DNA of 64,000 nucleotides from Thermoflexus sp. (GCF_034432235.1 NZ_DAOUCJ010000003.1:1-64000), one strand, 5' to 3'; numbered from the stretch's first letter, positions 50,945 to 60,337 are shown. The notes: generated by a model not told the origin, from the sequence alone. Translations and numbers: made by a program.

Positions 50945-52042
50945 TTACCTCCAGGGCGGGAACTTCGAATACACCCTCCGTTCTTTCCACTTCAGATCCC
51001 AGCCGAGCCGGCGGGCCAGCCATCCTCGCGTTCCGGCTCCAGCCACCAGGGCGGCGCCCAGGGGGGCCAGGAGGGCGGAGCCAGGGGAGCCCATCCGGAG
51101 GGCCCACGGCAGAAGGCCTATGGCGGCCAGGATCCAGGAGGCTCCGAAAGCCCACCGGGTCCGGGCCCGCTGCCCGGGAATGAGCAGACCCATGGGCCCG
51201 GCCATCCCGGCCACCAGCAAAACGGCCATCGCGCGTCGTGAAAGGGGCTGGTCCAGCGCGCCCTCGCTCCAGCGGGCCATCGCCTGATAGAGATGAGCCA
51301 GATTCCGGCTCATGCGGGCGCGCACCAGCGGCCGGCCGTCGGCGAGGGCGATTCGGAACCCCAGACGCTGTAGCCGTCGGCCCAGAGCGAGATCTTCCAG
51401 CACATCCCCGCGCACCGCTGCGAACCCGCCGCTCGCTTCGTAGGCCGAACGACCGATCAGCAAATATTGCCCGTTGATGATCCCCTGGAGATCGGGAAGC
51501 GCCGCGAACCATCCGGCGAAGGCCACGGCGAGCACGGCTGCCTCCAGGGCGTTTCGGATCTCGAAGGCGGGGAAGAGGGTGACGCCATCCAGGGCCTGTG
51601 CGAGGGCCCATCCGACCACCCGTGCGGCGCTATCCGGGGCGTGACACGTGTCCGCGTCGGTGAACAACAGCCATTCCCCCTGCGCCCGAAGCGCTCCCTG
51701 ATGCAAGGCGTAGGGCTTCCCCAGCCAGCCGGCAGGCGGACCCTCCACCCGGATCACCTGTGCGCCCCATAATCGGGCGATCTCCCCGGTTCCATCTGTG
51801 GAGCCATCATCGACCACCCAGAGCTCCATGGGGCCGGGGTATTCCAGCCGCCGCAGAGAGGACAACAGGCGGGGCAGGTTGGCGGCCTCGTTCCGCGCAG
51901 GCACGATGATGGAAAGAGAGGGCAGCGATCGCCCGATTTGGAAGTGAGGTGGGATCGGGAGGCGGTGAGCCCGCCGGTATCCGATCCCCGACAGCGCCCC
52001 AGCGATCGCTGTCCCCATCAGGGTCAGCCAGGGGAAATCCAT
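50945..52042 (-). CDS. Family 2 glycosyltransferase, CruG/CrtQ-like
   Basis: The 365-residue protein has an N-terminal membrane helix, a GT-A domain with LSIIVPARNEAANLPRLL, ELWVVDDGSTDGT and WLLFTDADTCH, then the acceptor-side VRGDVLEDLALGRRLQRLGF and three or four C-terminal helices. This layout matches carotenoid glycosyltransferases such as CruG and CrtQ. In this cluster it would add a sugar to a hydroxylated carotenoid. The start at 52042 follows AAGGAGG. Confidence 0.8.
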   Translation of the reverse strand: MDFPWLTLMGTAIAGALSGIGYRRAHRLPIPPHFQIGRSLPSLSIIVPARNEAANLPRLLSSLRRLEYPGPMELWVVDDGSTDGTGEIARLWGAQVIRVEGPPAGWLGKPYALHQGALRAQGEWLLFTDADTCHAPDSAARVVGWALAQALDGVTLFPAFEIRNALEAAVLAVAFAGWFAALPDLQGIINGQYLLIGRSAYEASGGFAAVRGDVLEDLALGRRLQRLGFRIALADGRPLVRARMSRNLAHLYQAMARWSEGALDQPLSRRAMAVLLVAGMAGPMGLLIPGQRARTRWAFGASWILAAIGLLPWALRMGSPGSALLAPLGAALVAGAGTRGWLARRLGWDLKWKERRVYSKFPPWR

Positions 52043-52052
52043 CCTTTCCTCC

Positions 52053-53348
52053 TTACGGGTCCCGAAGCTCACAGATTTTCACCGGCACCCCGTCGCGAGG
52101 CTCGAGGGTAGCGCCCAGCCGCGCCGCTCGTTCCCGGAAGGCCGGCTCCATACGCGCACGCTGCAGGATCCGGATCAGGATGATTCGACCTTCCATCCAG
52201 GCGAAGGAAGCTCCCACGCAAAACCGGGGTCCACCGCCGAACGGAAGATAATCGAAGCCGCCCGAGGGCTTTGCGGCCGGGTTCCGGAACCGTTCCGGAC
52301 GGAAGCAGTGGGCTTCTTCCCACCGGTCCGAGCGCCGGTGCAGCGCGTAGATGGGAATCATCACGCGGACCCCGGAGGGGATGGCCAACCCTTCCAGGGA
52401 AGTCGAGGCGCTCGCGATGCGGTTCAGAACCGGGATCGGAGGATACAGGCGCATGGATTCGCGGGCTGCGGCATCGAGAAGGGGAAGGCGCCTCAGATCC
52501 TCAAAGGTCGGAGGCCGATCGCCGACGACCCTTCGGATCTCCGCCTGAACCTGCTCCATCTCTGCGGGATGCGTTAGCAACAGGGCGAGGGTCCAGGCCA
52601 GCCAGGCCGTCACGGTGTCGTGACCGGCGATCAACAGGGTGATCAGCTGATCCCGAATGAGCGCATCGTCCATCCACTCGCATCGCGTCCAGTGGGAAAG
52701 CAAGTCCTCGCCCCGGCGGCTTTCCCGCCGGCGGTCTTGAATCCACTGATCGATTTGCCGGTCGAGGTGATCCAGAGCGGCGGTGTCGATGCGGCGTGGC
52801 CCGTTTTTCCACAGGAGCCAGAGGCCGGGGGAGATATAGGCCACCGCGGCCTTCAGCATCCGTGCCAGCGGCGGCAGATGGGCCTCTTCGATAGAGAGGT
52901 TGAAGAGGGATTCCATCAAAACGCCCAGGGTCAGGAGACGCAGCTCCTCCAGCAGATCTACCCGGTCCCCGACCACCCAGCGGCTGATCCGCTCATCGGT
53001 CCGGTGGAGGATCCGGGGGACCCAGCGGGCCAACCCCGGCCCGCGCAGGAACGGCTCGATTTCCCTCCGCAGGGCCTCATGGAGATCGCCATCCGTCACC
53101 AGGAGGCCGTGGCGGAAAAGCCGGACGACGGGATCTCCTTCAATGCGGGAGCGGAAGCGTCCCCGTTCCTCGAGGAGCACTGTCCGTGCGGCGCGGGGTC
53201 CTGCCGCGACCAGCGCGCGGAACCCCGGCCAGGCCAGCCAGAAGGCTTCCCCATGGGCTTCCGAGAGGGCCAGCAGCCCCTCCAGCAGGGACCGATGGCG
53301 GATCATCCGACAGGCGGCTTGAAGCGAGGGGATCTTTCGCAGGCTCAT
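52053..53348 (-). CDS. Cytochrome P450, possible carotene hydroxylase (CYP175-like)
   Basis: This 431-residue P450 has the I-helix AGHDTVTAWLAW, the ExxR motif in ARESMRLYPPIPVLNR and the haem loop FDYLPFGGGPRFCVGASFA (C377). Thermus CYP175A1, a beta-carotene 3-hydroxylase, is encoded in a similar carotenoid-photolyase cluster, so the same reaction is likely here. No ferredoxin gene is adjacent. The start at 53348 follows GAGGGAACCGGG; the longer frame overlaps photolyase. Confidence 0.85.
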   Translation of the reverse strand: MSLRKIPSLQAACRMIRHRSLLEGLLALSEAHGEAFWLAWPGFRALVAAGPRAARTVLLEERGRFRSRIEGDPVVRLFRHGLLVTDGDLHEALRREIEPFLRGPGLARWVPRILHRTDERISRWVVGDRVDLLEELRLLTLGVLMESLFNLSIEEAHLPPLARMLKAAVAYISPGLWLLWKNGPRRIDTAALDHLDRQIDQWIQDRRRESRRGEDLLSHWTRCEWMDDALIRDQLITLLIAGHDTVTAWLAWTLALLLTHPAEMEQVQAEIRRVVGDRPPTFEDLRRLPLLDAAARESMRLYPPIPVLNRIASASTSLEGLAIPSGVRVMIPIYALHRRSDRWEEAHCFRPERFRNPAAKPSGGFDYLPFGGGPRFCVGASFAWMEGRIILIRILQRARMEPAFRERAARLGATLEPRDGVPVKICELRDP

Positions 53349-53358
53349 CCCGGTTCCC

Positions 53359-54744
53359 TCATCCGTGGATTCGCTCCTTTCGCTTCCCCCGGGCGTCGAT
53401 GCACGGCGCAGGGTAATCCCGTCCGATACGGCACCCCACCTGGCGTTGTAGATCTTCGGGCATCGTCCATGGGGCGTGGATGAACGCCTCGGGAACCCGA
53501 TCCAGCTCCGGAAGATAGCGACGGATATATCCCCCATGGGGGTCGGCTTGACGGGCCTGGCGGATGATATCGAAGGAACGAAGGGCGGAAAGGGGATCCA
53601 GCCCGGCGCCAGCAGCCCACTGCCAGTTTCCCCCGTTGACAGCGGGATCGCCGTCGATCAGGTTCTCGAGGAACCAGCGTTCGCCCTCTCGCCAGTCGAT
53701 GTCCATACACCGGGAAAGGAAAAAGGCGGTAAGCATCCGTGCCCGGTTGGGCATCCAGCCTTCCTGGGCCAGCTGGCGCATGGCGGCGTCGATCAGGGGA
53801 TAGCCCGTTCGGCCGGCGCGCCAGGCTTCCAGAGCCCGGGGATCCTTTTCAGGAGGACGGGCCTCCCGCGGCGGCCGAAGGCTTCGTCGGCGCAGATCCG
53901 GAAAGGCGTAGAACCATGTGAGGAAGAAATCCCGCCAGATGAGCTCGTTGATCCACGCCCGGACGCTGCGGCGGCTTTCGGCGTTGGGGGCGCGGGCTTC
54001 GGCTTCCAGGGCTGCCCACAGTGCCTGTCGCGGCGAAAGCATCCCGAAGCGCAGGTAGGGGGAAAGGCGGGATCCTCCCTCCCCATCGAGCCGCCTCCGC
54101 AGCGCTCGATAATGAAAAATGGGCGCGTCGTCTCCTTGCACAAAGACCCTCAGGCGCTCCCAGGCGGCTTGTTCCCCCGCGGGAAATCCTTCCGGGGTCC
54201 GGACTGCTGGCAGGGGAAGGCTCGGAAGCTCCGTCGGCATGCGCCAGCGGCTGGGGATGGCCTTCTCGGACAGGACTGCAGGGATAGGATGGCTTTCCCA
54301 GCGACGCCGGAAGGCCCCGAACACGCGGTATGGGCTGCCATCCTCCTTGACCAGGACATCCGGCGGGTGGATGGTGGGCCAGCCGATGCGGATCAGGGGA
54401 AGCCAGGAGGCGACCTCCGCGTCCCTCCGCCGGGCATAGGGGCTGACATCCCCCTCGGCGAACACCGCGGTGGCCCCCGTTTCCACCATCAACCCGCGGA
54501 GGATCTCCGCCGGAGGACCTTCGCGGACGACCAGATAGCCTCCACGGGCGCGCAGCTCTTCGTCCAGCGCTCGCAGCCCAGCCATCAGGAAGGCCCGGCG
54601 GCGGGGGGAGGCCCGGGCGAAGGCGGGATCCAGGATGAAGACCGGGATCACCTCCTCTGCCGCCTGCCAGGCCAGCGTCAGGGCAGGGTGATCCCTCAAT
54701 CGGAGATCCCGGCGGATCCACCAGATCACCCGGCGGGCCATCAT
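53359..54744 (-). CDS. phr: Deoxyribodipyrimidine photolyase, class I type
   Basis: The 461-residue flavoprotein repairs UV pyrimidine dimers with blue light. The N-terminal antenna domain starts VIWWIRRDLRLRDHPALTLA; the FAD domain has GGSRLSPYLRFGMLSPRQAL, WINELIWRDFF and NRARMLTAFFLSRCMDIDW followed by the GNWQWAAGAGLDP signature. It lies ten bases ahead of the P450 and overlaps the DICT-domain gene by four bases, so it is part of the carotenoid gene run. Confidence 0.93.
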   Translation of the reverse strand: MMARRVIWWIRRDLRLRDHPALTLAWQAAEEVIPVFILDPAFARASPRRRAFLMAGLRALDEELRARGGYLVVREGPPAEILRGLMVETGATAVFAEGDVSPYARRRDAEVASWLPLIRIGWPTIHPPDVLVKEDGSPYRVFGAFRRRWESHPIPAVLSEKAIPSRWRMPTELPSLPLPAVRTPEGFPAGEQAAWERLRVFVQGDDAPIFHYRALRRRLDGEGGSRLSPYLRFGMLSPRQALWAALEAEARAPNAESRRSVRAWINELIWRDFFLTWFYAFPDLRRRSLRPPREARPPEKDPRALEAWRAGRTGYPLIDAAMRQLAQEGWMPNRARMLTAFFLSRCMDIDWREGERWFLENLIDGDPAVNGGNWQWAAGAGLDPLSALRSFDIIRQARQADPHGGYIRRYLPELDRVPEAFIHAPWTMPEDLQRQVGCRIGRDYPAPCIDARGKRKERIHG

Positions 54745-55325
54745 CCTCCCTCCACGGCGGTCGGTGCCGGCACCTGTTCCGGGAAGATTCGATGCAGGAT
54801 CTCGATCGCCTCGAGGGCCACCGCTCGTTCAAAGGTATAAAAGCCTTCGTAGTAACGGCCCGGACGGATAAGGGATGGGACTTCCAGGGCCATCAGGCAC
54901 ATCCCAATTCCCGGGCCATGGGCGATCACGAACCAGTAAGCCTCCAGCGGTGTCCCTCCCGTATCGATGAGGATCGTGCGTTCGTGAAAGCGAAAGGCGT
55001 CTGGATCCGGCACGTCGTGGGCTCCGTAGATCCAGAGCCCTTTCAGAGATCCAGCCAGGTGGCGGTAACGACGCCTCTGGGGAAGCAGCCGGGAGAGGCG
55101 CTGGAAGGAGACGTGAAGCTCCGCCTCGCCCCGCTGGTCCGCTGCGAGCTCCTCCAGGATGTGGCTGATACGGGTCATCGCCTCCACGGAGAACGTATAT
55201 CGAAACGAGAGATGGCCCAGGTCCTCCGGTCGGACCCGATACAGCAGATCCTCGCCCTGCGGGATGCGGGCGCTCATCGCTCGTCGGTAGAACGCTTCCA
55301 GCACATCGAAGGCCTGGATGTTCAT
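54741..55325 (-). CDS. DICT-domain sensory protein
   Basis: A 194-residue protein with DICT-type blocks: FSVEAMTRISHILEELAADQ, LHVSFQRLSRLLPQRRRYRHLAG and WIYGAHDVPD, then HGPGIGMCLMALEV and GFYTFERAVALEAIEILHRIFP. DICT domains are predicted ligand or light-signal sensors found with GGDEF proteins and regulators; this one has no output domain. It shares ATGA overlaps with its neighbours on both sides, implying it works with the cluster, perhaps with the B12 regulator. Confidence 0.75.
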   Translation of the reverse strand: MNIQAFDVLEAFYRRAMSARIPQGEDLLYRVRPEDLGHLSFRYTFSVEAMTRISHILEELAADQRGEAELHVSFQRLSRLLPQRRRYRHLAGSLKGLWIYGAHDVPDPDAFRFHERTILIDTGGTPLEAYWFVIAHGPGIGMCLMALEVPSLIRPGRYYEGFYTFERAVALEAIEILHRIFPEQVPAPTAVEGG

Positions 55326-56857
55326 CGGATGCCCTCCATCGAAGGCCTGACGAATGGGGAGTGGATGATCCAGCGCCGGCGGGGCAGGGCGGCCAGGTCC
55401 TCCCGCATGTCCTCTGCCACCCGCCACGCCCCGAGGGCCACGGCCGGGATGGACTGGCCCGGGAAAACGCTGTCTCCGACCAGATACAGACGGGGGCGGA
55501 TGCGAGACCTGCAGCTGCGCCCCAGGCGGGTCTGAGGAAACCCGCCTACCCACCCCATCGGGCGTCCGGTGAACTGCTGGAAGGTGATGGGGGTGGCGGC
55601 CTCGGCCCATGCCAGATCCTCCGGCAGCCGGGGAAGGACACGGGCGGCGGCTTGCAGGACACGCGCCACCATCTCCGCCTTGCGCCGGGCGTAGGCTTCT
55701 CGATCCTGCTGAAACAGTGACCACCACCGCCGGAGATCCGTGTGGGTGCTCAGGGTAAGCGCGCGGAATCCCCGGGGGGCGCGTGAAGGATCCGCAGCTG
55801 GGCTGATGGAGAGGAACACTGCCCCTCCTTCATCGAAAGGCTCTCCCTGCAGGATCTGGTGATGCAGCGGGAGATCCGACGGGACGGCCGCCTCCGCGAC
55901 GGCGGCGTAGACCACGAAAGCCCCCCAGCCATCCGGCGGAGCGGCCGGCGCCCGTCGCCATGGAGGAGGTGCAACTTCCCTGAGCAGGCGAACAGCCCCA
56001 GCTGGCGGCATGTTCAGGATCACCCCCTCTGCCTCCCAGACGCCATAACCCCGGGTCTCGACCTGGAACCCGCCATCCGCTTGGGGGCGGACGGCGATGA
56101 CCTCGTGGCGGAAACGAATCTCCCCTCCGTATCGGACGATGGCGTCGGCCAGCCGGGCGGCGATCGCCCCGATGCCTCCTGGAAGCCAGCCCACCCCGGT
56201 ATGGGGGAGATCCAGGGCCGCCGCCGCGTAGAGCGCGTTGGCGCGTTCCACCGTCGTTTGAGCGCTGATCCATAGCTGACCGTTGACCAGTTCCCGGAGC
56301 CGCCGATCGCCGGGTGGGAGGCGGCTCGCGGCCGGTCGGAAGGCATCTCGAATCCAGCCCGGTAGGTCCGCCGGATGGGCAGAGAGGCGGAGAGCCCGGA
56401 GCAAGCGCAAGAGATCTCGAGGGCGCTGAGGTGGCCATGGCAGTCGCTCTCGAATCAGAGCCCACAGGGCTTTGGCGGTCCGCTCCTGCCACGCCCAGAA
56501 CGGCTCTCCGGCCGACCCCAGGACCCGCAGGCGTTCTTCCCGCCAGCGCTCTCGATCCGTCCAGCGGGGGATGGTCTGCCCGTCCGATAGATGCACCTGC
56601 ATGGCGACAGGCTCCAGGTGGATCCCCCATTCCAGCTCCAGACGCTCTCCCAGGCGGTGAAGGGGCATATCGGGCCCAAACCCGGCGGCCAGGGTGGCTC
56701 CGGCGTCAAATCGAAAGCCGTGTCGATCAAATGTCGAGGCGCATCCGCCGGGGTAGGCCTGGGTCTCCATGACCACCACCGGAATCCCATAGCGGGCAAG
56801 GATCGCAGCGGCCGTCAGCCCGCCGATGCCAGCGCCGACCACGATCACCGGCCGCAT
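55322..56857 (-). CDS. CrtI-family FAD oxidoreductase (CrtD/CrtISO-like)
   Basis: The 511-residue flavoprotein starts RPVIVVGAGIGGLTAAAILARYG, has the ETQAYPGGCASTFDRHGFRFDAGATL block and ends with LYLVGDSVFPGQSIPAVALGAWRVAEDM. It is a second, divergent member of the phytoene desaturase family in the cluster. Likely activities are carotene isomerase, further desaturation or a carotenoid dehydrogenase; the sequence does not decide. It overlaps the SRPBCC gene by 13 bases and the DICT gene by four. Confidence 0.8.
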   Translation of the reverse strand: MRPVIVVGAGIGGLTAAAILARYGIPVVVMETQAYPGGCASTFDRHGFRFDAGATLAAGFGPDMPLHRLGERLELEWGIHLEPVAMQVHLSDGQTIPRWTDRERWREERLRVLGSAGEPFWAWQERTAKALWALIRERLPWPPQRPRDLLRLLRALRLSAHPADLPGWIRDAFRPAASRLPPGDRRLRELVNGQLWISAQTTVERANALYAAAALDLPHTGVGWLPGGIGAIAARLADAIVRYGGEIRFRHEVIAVRPQADGGFQVETRGYGVWEAEGVILNMPPAGAVRLLREVAPPPWRRAPAAPPDGWGAFVVYAAVAEAAVPSDLPLHHQILQGEPFDEGGAVFLSISPAADPSRAPRGFRALTLSTHTDLRRWWSLFQQDREAYARRKAEMVARVLQAAARVLPRLPEDLAWAEAATPITFQQFTGRPMGWVGGFPQTRLGRSCRSRIRPRLYLVGDSVFPGQSIPAVALGAWRVAEDMREDLAALPRRRWIIHSPFVRPSMEGIR

Positions 56858-57300
56858 GGGGCATTTCCTTCCAGCGCGCGTCGGGTTTGCCAAGCCCGGT
56901 AGGCAAAGAGCAGCGGCAGCCCCAGCCAGATCGCCCACGCCACAACCCGGCGCAGGGGGGAGGCGGGCAGATCGGCTTCAATCGCATCGACGATGCGGGT
57001 TCGATCAGGCCCAATCGCCTCAAAGCGATGGCGATGACGCCATCGGGCGAATGGGCCCTCCTCCTGTTCATCCACAAACCCCTCTGGCGAGACCTCTTCA
57101 TGGCGCGCTGTCCAGCGGATCCGCAGCGGCCCCAGCCCGAAGGAGAACCGGACGCGAGAGCCGGGCGCCAGCGGCTCCCGCAGTTCCCACCGCAGACCGA
57201 GGAGAGGAGGGGTGAGCCGCTCCAGGGCCATAGGGTCCTGATGGAAACGGATCACCGCCTCCTGGGGGGCCTGAACATCGAACGAATGGTGAAACTTCAT
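56845..57300 (-). CDS. SRPBCC-fold (START-like) protein
   Basis: This 151-residue protein has the cyclase/dehydrase-type SRPBCC layout: FHHSFDVQAPQEAVIRFHQDP at the start, strands ELREPLAPGSRVRFSFGLGP and RWRHRHRFEAIGPDRTRIVDAIEADLP, then a C-terminal hydrophobic helix. Such proteins bind hydrophobic ligands; in this cluster a carotenoid or precursor is conceivable. Its ATG overlaps the regulator stop as ATGA. Similar genes accompany CrtI in other bacteria. Confidence 0.75.
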   Translation of the reverse strand: MKFHHSFDVQAPQEAVIRFHQDPMALERLTPPLLGLRWELREPLAPGSRVRFSFGLGPLRIRWTARHEEVSPEGFVDEQEEGPFARWRHRHRFEAIGPDRTRIVDAIEADLPASPLRRVVAWAIWLGLPLLFAYRAWQTRRALEGNAPCGR

Positions 57301-58619
57301 GAGCACCTATCCTCCGCTGTCGAAGGGATGGAGGCTTTTAGCCAGCGGACCAGATCCATCCCTACCGGGTCCCCGGCCAGATGCCGGCGCAGGCCGAGGG
57401 CGTAGGCCTTGAGATAGCGGGAGAGCTCGGCCACGCAGCGATGGTGATGACGGACCAGGCCGATGATCCACTCGATTTCCATTCGCACCGCCTCGGGGTC
57501 CCCCAGGCGCAGGGCGGCTTCGATCACCTTCCCCAGCTCCAGAAGCCCGATTTCCAGCTCTGCCTCCTGCACCTCGGCGCGGAGTTGCATCCGTAGAGAA
57601 GCCTCCAGGGCGGGACGGACGGCGCGATATCGAGCCAGGGCTTCCCGGTAGACTTCAGGCAAGGGGGTGAACTCCGGCGATCGATCTCCGCGGAGGATTG
57701 CCTCCACGCGGTCCGGGAGCTCTTCCCCCAACTCCCCGATATAGACGCCGGGGATGTAGGCTCCCAGAGAGGGCCGCTGCTGAAAAACCCGCCCGCCATA
57801 GGCCACCGGAACGTCCATCTCCCGCAGGAGATCCGCCATGTCGGCCAGGCTGGCCGCGGTTGTGAGCATCTGGGCCGTCAGGATCACCAGCCGGGGGCGG
57901 ATGGCCTTGATGGCTTCTTGCATGCGGAGCAGCGGCACATCGGCCCCCAGGTCCACCACGGGCCATCCTCGCCGGCGCAGGAGAAAGGAAACCCAGAGCC
58001 CGGGGAGGATGTGCCTCTCCCCGGGAGGACAGGCGATCAAGAGGCGCTCCGATCGGAGCGGCGGTGGAGCGGCGGCGATCAGGGCATGGAGCCGGCGGGT
58101 GGCCAGGGCCGATGCGAAGTGCTCCTGCTGGACGGTGGCCAGGCCCTGATACCATCGGTCTCCGATTTCCTCCAAAGCGGGTTGCAGCAGGCGCAGGACG
58201 ACCACTTCCGGGGGATACAGGGCGAAGGCCTGGACAAGCACGCTTTCAGCCTCCTCCTCGGCGAAGCGCATGCAGGCGTCGATCCAGGCCTTCCGCAGGC
58301 TCTGCAAGGAAGGCGCCCCCTCTGGAGAAGCCAGCGTCTCCCCGGTCTCCCGCAGCGGATCTCGCCCCTGGGCCTCCAGAGTCCGCCAGAGGGCGACCGC
58401 CCGTCCGATCGACATTCCCTCCGCCTGTCGAGCCATCAGCCAGCGGATGATCTCGATATCCCGGCGGGAATACAGCCGGTGTCCGCCCGGCGTGCGGGCC
58501 GGACGGGGAAGCCCATACCGGCGCTCCCAGGCTCGCAGGGTGTGCGGCAGGATCCCGGTTTCTCGGACCACTGCTTTCAGGTTGTAGGTGGGGGCTTCGA
58601 GATCGGTCTTCTCCCTCAT
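57297..58619 (-). CDS. CarH/LitR-type B12-dependent photoreceptor repressor
   Basis: The 440-residue regulator has an N-terminal MerR helix-turn-helix (TYNLKAVVRETGILPHTLRA and RYGLPRPARTPGGHRLY), a B12-binding helical bundle with W156-x9-E166-H167, the CarH light-sensing motif, and the cobalamin loop GERHILPG with H203 as lower ligand, then GADVP. AdoCbl-bound CarH represses carotenoid genes in the dark and dissociates in light. About 130 extra residues after residue 310 (helical, Arg/Glu-rich) are not part of typical 285-300-residue CarH. The start at 58619 follows GGGGAGAGGG. Confidence 0.88.
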   Translation of the reverse strand: MREKTDLEAPTYNLKAVVRETGILPHTLRAWERRYGLPRPARTPGGHRLYSRRDIEIIRWLMARQAEGMSIGRAVALWRTLEAQGRDPLRETGETLASPEGAPSLQSLRKAWIDACMRFAEEEAESVLVQAFALYPPEVVVLRLLQPALEEIGDRWYQGLATVQQEHFASALATRRLHALIAAAPPPLRSERLLIACPPGERHILPGLWVSFLLRRRGWPVVDLGADVPLLRMQEAIKAIRPRLVILTAQMLTTAASLADMADLLREMDVPVAYGGRVFQQRPSLGAYIPGVYIGELGEELPDRVEAILRGDRSPEFTPLPEVYREALARYRAVRPALEASLRMQLRAEVQEAELEIGLLELGKVIEAALRLGDPEAVRMEIEWIIGLVRHHHRCVAELSRYLKAYALGLRRHLAGDPVGMDLVRWLKASIPSTAEDRCS

Positions 58620-58672
58620 CCCTCTCCCCTGGGTTTTTCCACCGGAGGTGGGGATCCCGGATAGGCCGCCTC

Positions 58673-60223
58673 TCACGCCGGGAGGTCAGAACCCCGGGTC
58701 CAGGCCGGCCGCCATAGGAGGATCCGCCGGGGAGGGGTGGTCGCTGGGAACTCCTGCCGGATCCGCTCGGCGACCAGCTTGGCGGAGAGCAGGACCATGG
58801 GAAGGCCGGTGCCTGGATGGGTGCTCGCTCCCACAAAGTATACGTTGGGGTAGCGGGGATGACGGTTGGACGGACGGAGATATCCGACCTGGGAGAACTG
58901 ATGGCCCAGGCCGAAAGCAGCCCCTCGCTCCAGATTGTATAACTGTCCCCACTCCCGGGGAGTGCGGATGATCTCCACGCGAATCCAGCGCAGGAAATCC
59001 CTCAGGCCCAGGGTTTGGGCTAAGCGGGCGGCGATGGCCTCGCGGGCGCGTGTGATCCACTCGATCCTGTCCTCCATGGGATCCTCCTGCAGATGGCCCA
59101 CGGGCACCAGGGCCATGACCGCGTCGCATCCCGCCGGGGCGGCCGCTGGATCCAGCCGGGAGGGAACGTGCAGGTAAAAGCTGGGGGGATCGGGAAGCTC
59201 ATGGTCCCGGAAGATCCGTTCGAAGCTGGCGCGGTAGTCCCCTGTTAGGAAAACGTGGTGAGGATAGAGGGAAGGGATCTGACGATCCAACCCCCAATAG
59301 AAGGTGAGCACCCCGCAGCTGTAGCGCATCCGCTGGAGGCGTTGCACCTCGGGTCCGGGCGGCAGCAGCTGTCGATACGCGTAGGGGAGATCCGCGTTGA
59401 TGACGACCAGATCCGCAGGGATCCGATGGCCGTCCTCCAGAACGACCCCGGTCGCTCGGTGGCCATCGATCTCGATCCGCTTCACGGGGGCCTGATAGAT
59501 GAAGCGAACCCCCCGATCTTCCGCCAGGGCGGCCAGCGCTTCCACGATCCGATACATGCCGCCCCGCGGGAACCAGATTCCTTCTGTCAGCTCGGAGGCA
59601 GCCAGCAGCGCGTAGGTGGCCGGCGCTTCATAGGGGCTGAGGCCCAGATACATATCCTGAAAGGTCATCGCTGCCCGCAGGCGGGCGTCCCGGACATAGC
59701 GGCGAGTGTCCGCATAGTGCCGGCGCAGGGCGCGCATCTGAAACAGAAGCGGGATCTGCTGCGGCCCGAAATATTCAAAAGGAGAGCGGAAATTCCGACC
59801 GACGAACCGTTCCAGCGCCAGGCGGTAGAAGCGATGCCCATCCTGGAGGTATCGCAGGAAGCCTTCAAAAGCCCCTGGCTCCAGCGCTTCGATCTGCTCA
59901 CGGATCTGGACCAGGTCGGAGGTCATCACCAGCTGGGATCCGTCCCAGAAAGAAATTGCGTATGTAGGATCCACACGGATCAGCTCCAGGTGATCCTCGA
60001 TGCGCCCGCCCAGATCGGCAAACGTCTGGGCGAACACGTGGGGCATCAGCATCAAGGTGGGCCCCGTGTCCCAGCGATAGCCGCCTTGAATCAGGCGGCC
60101 ACAGCGCCCCCCGGGTTCCGCGTTTTTCTCGAGGACGGTCACCTGCCATCCTTGCTGGGCCAGTCGGGCAGCAGCCGCCAGGCCGCCCAGCCCCGCTCCA
60201 ACGATCACCGCATGCGAAGCCAT
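58673..60223 (-). CDS. crtI: Phytoene desaturase CrtI
   Basis: This 516-residue FAD enzyme begins HAVIVGAGLGGLAAAARLAQ, has LEKNAEPGGRCGRLIQGGYRWDTGPTLMLMP and ends with VYFVGASTHPGTGLPMVLLSAKLVAERI, the bacterial CrtI signature. It converts phytoene to lycopene. GGAGGAGCGA precedes the ATG at 60223. It is the first gene of the leftward run from the palindromic promoter region, divergent from crtB. Confidence 0.93.
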   Translation of the reverse strand: MASHAVIVGAGLGGLAAAARLAQQGWQVTVLEKNAEPGGRCGRLIQGGYRWDTGPTLMLMPHVFAQTFADLGGRIEDHLELIRVDPTYAISFWDGSQLVMTSDLVQIREQIEALEPGAFEGFLRYLQDGHRFYRLALERFVGRNFRSPFEYFGPQQIPLLFQMRALRRHYADTRRYVRDARLRAAMTFQDMYLGLSPYEAPATYALLAASELTEGIWFPRGGMYRIVEALAALAEDRGVRFIYQAPVKRIEIDGHRATGVVLEDGHRIPADLVVINADLPYAYRQLLPPGPEVQRLQRMRYSCGVLTFYWGLDRQIPSLYPHHVFLTGDYRASFERIFRDHELPDPPSFYLHVPSRLDPAAAPAGCDAVMALVPVGHLQEDPMEDRIEWITRAREAIAARLAQTLGLRDFLRWIRVEIIRTPREWGQLYNLERGAAFGLGHQFSQVGYLRPSNRHPRYPNVYFVGASTHPGTGLPMVLLSAKLVAERIRQEFPATTPPRRILLWRPAWTRGSDLPA

Positions 60224-60337
60224 TCGCTCCTCCGTGGAAGGAATGGAGCCTCAGGAACCCTCGGCGAACGGGCGCGAGGGCGGACGATCCATCGGATCCG
60301 CCCCCGCTGCCCCTTCACCCGCTCCTGCACCCCTTTC

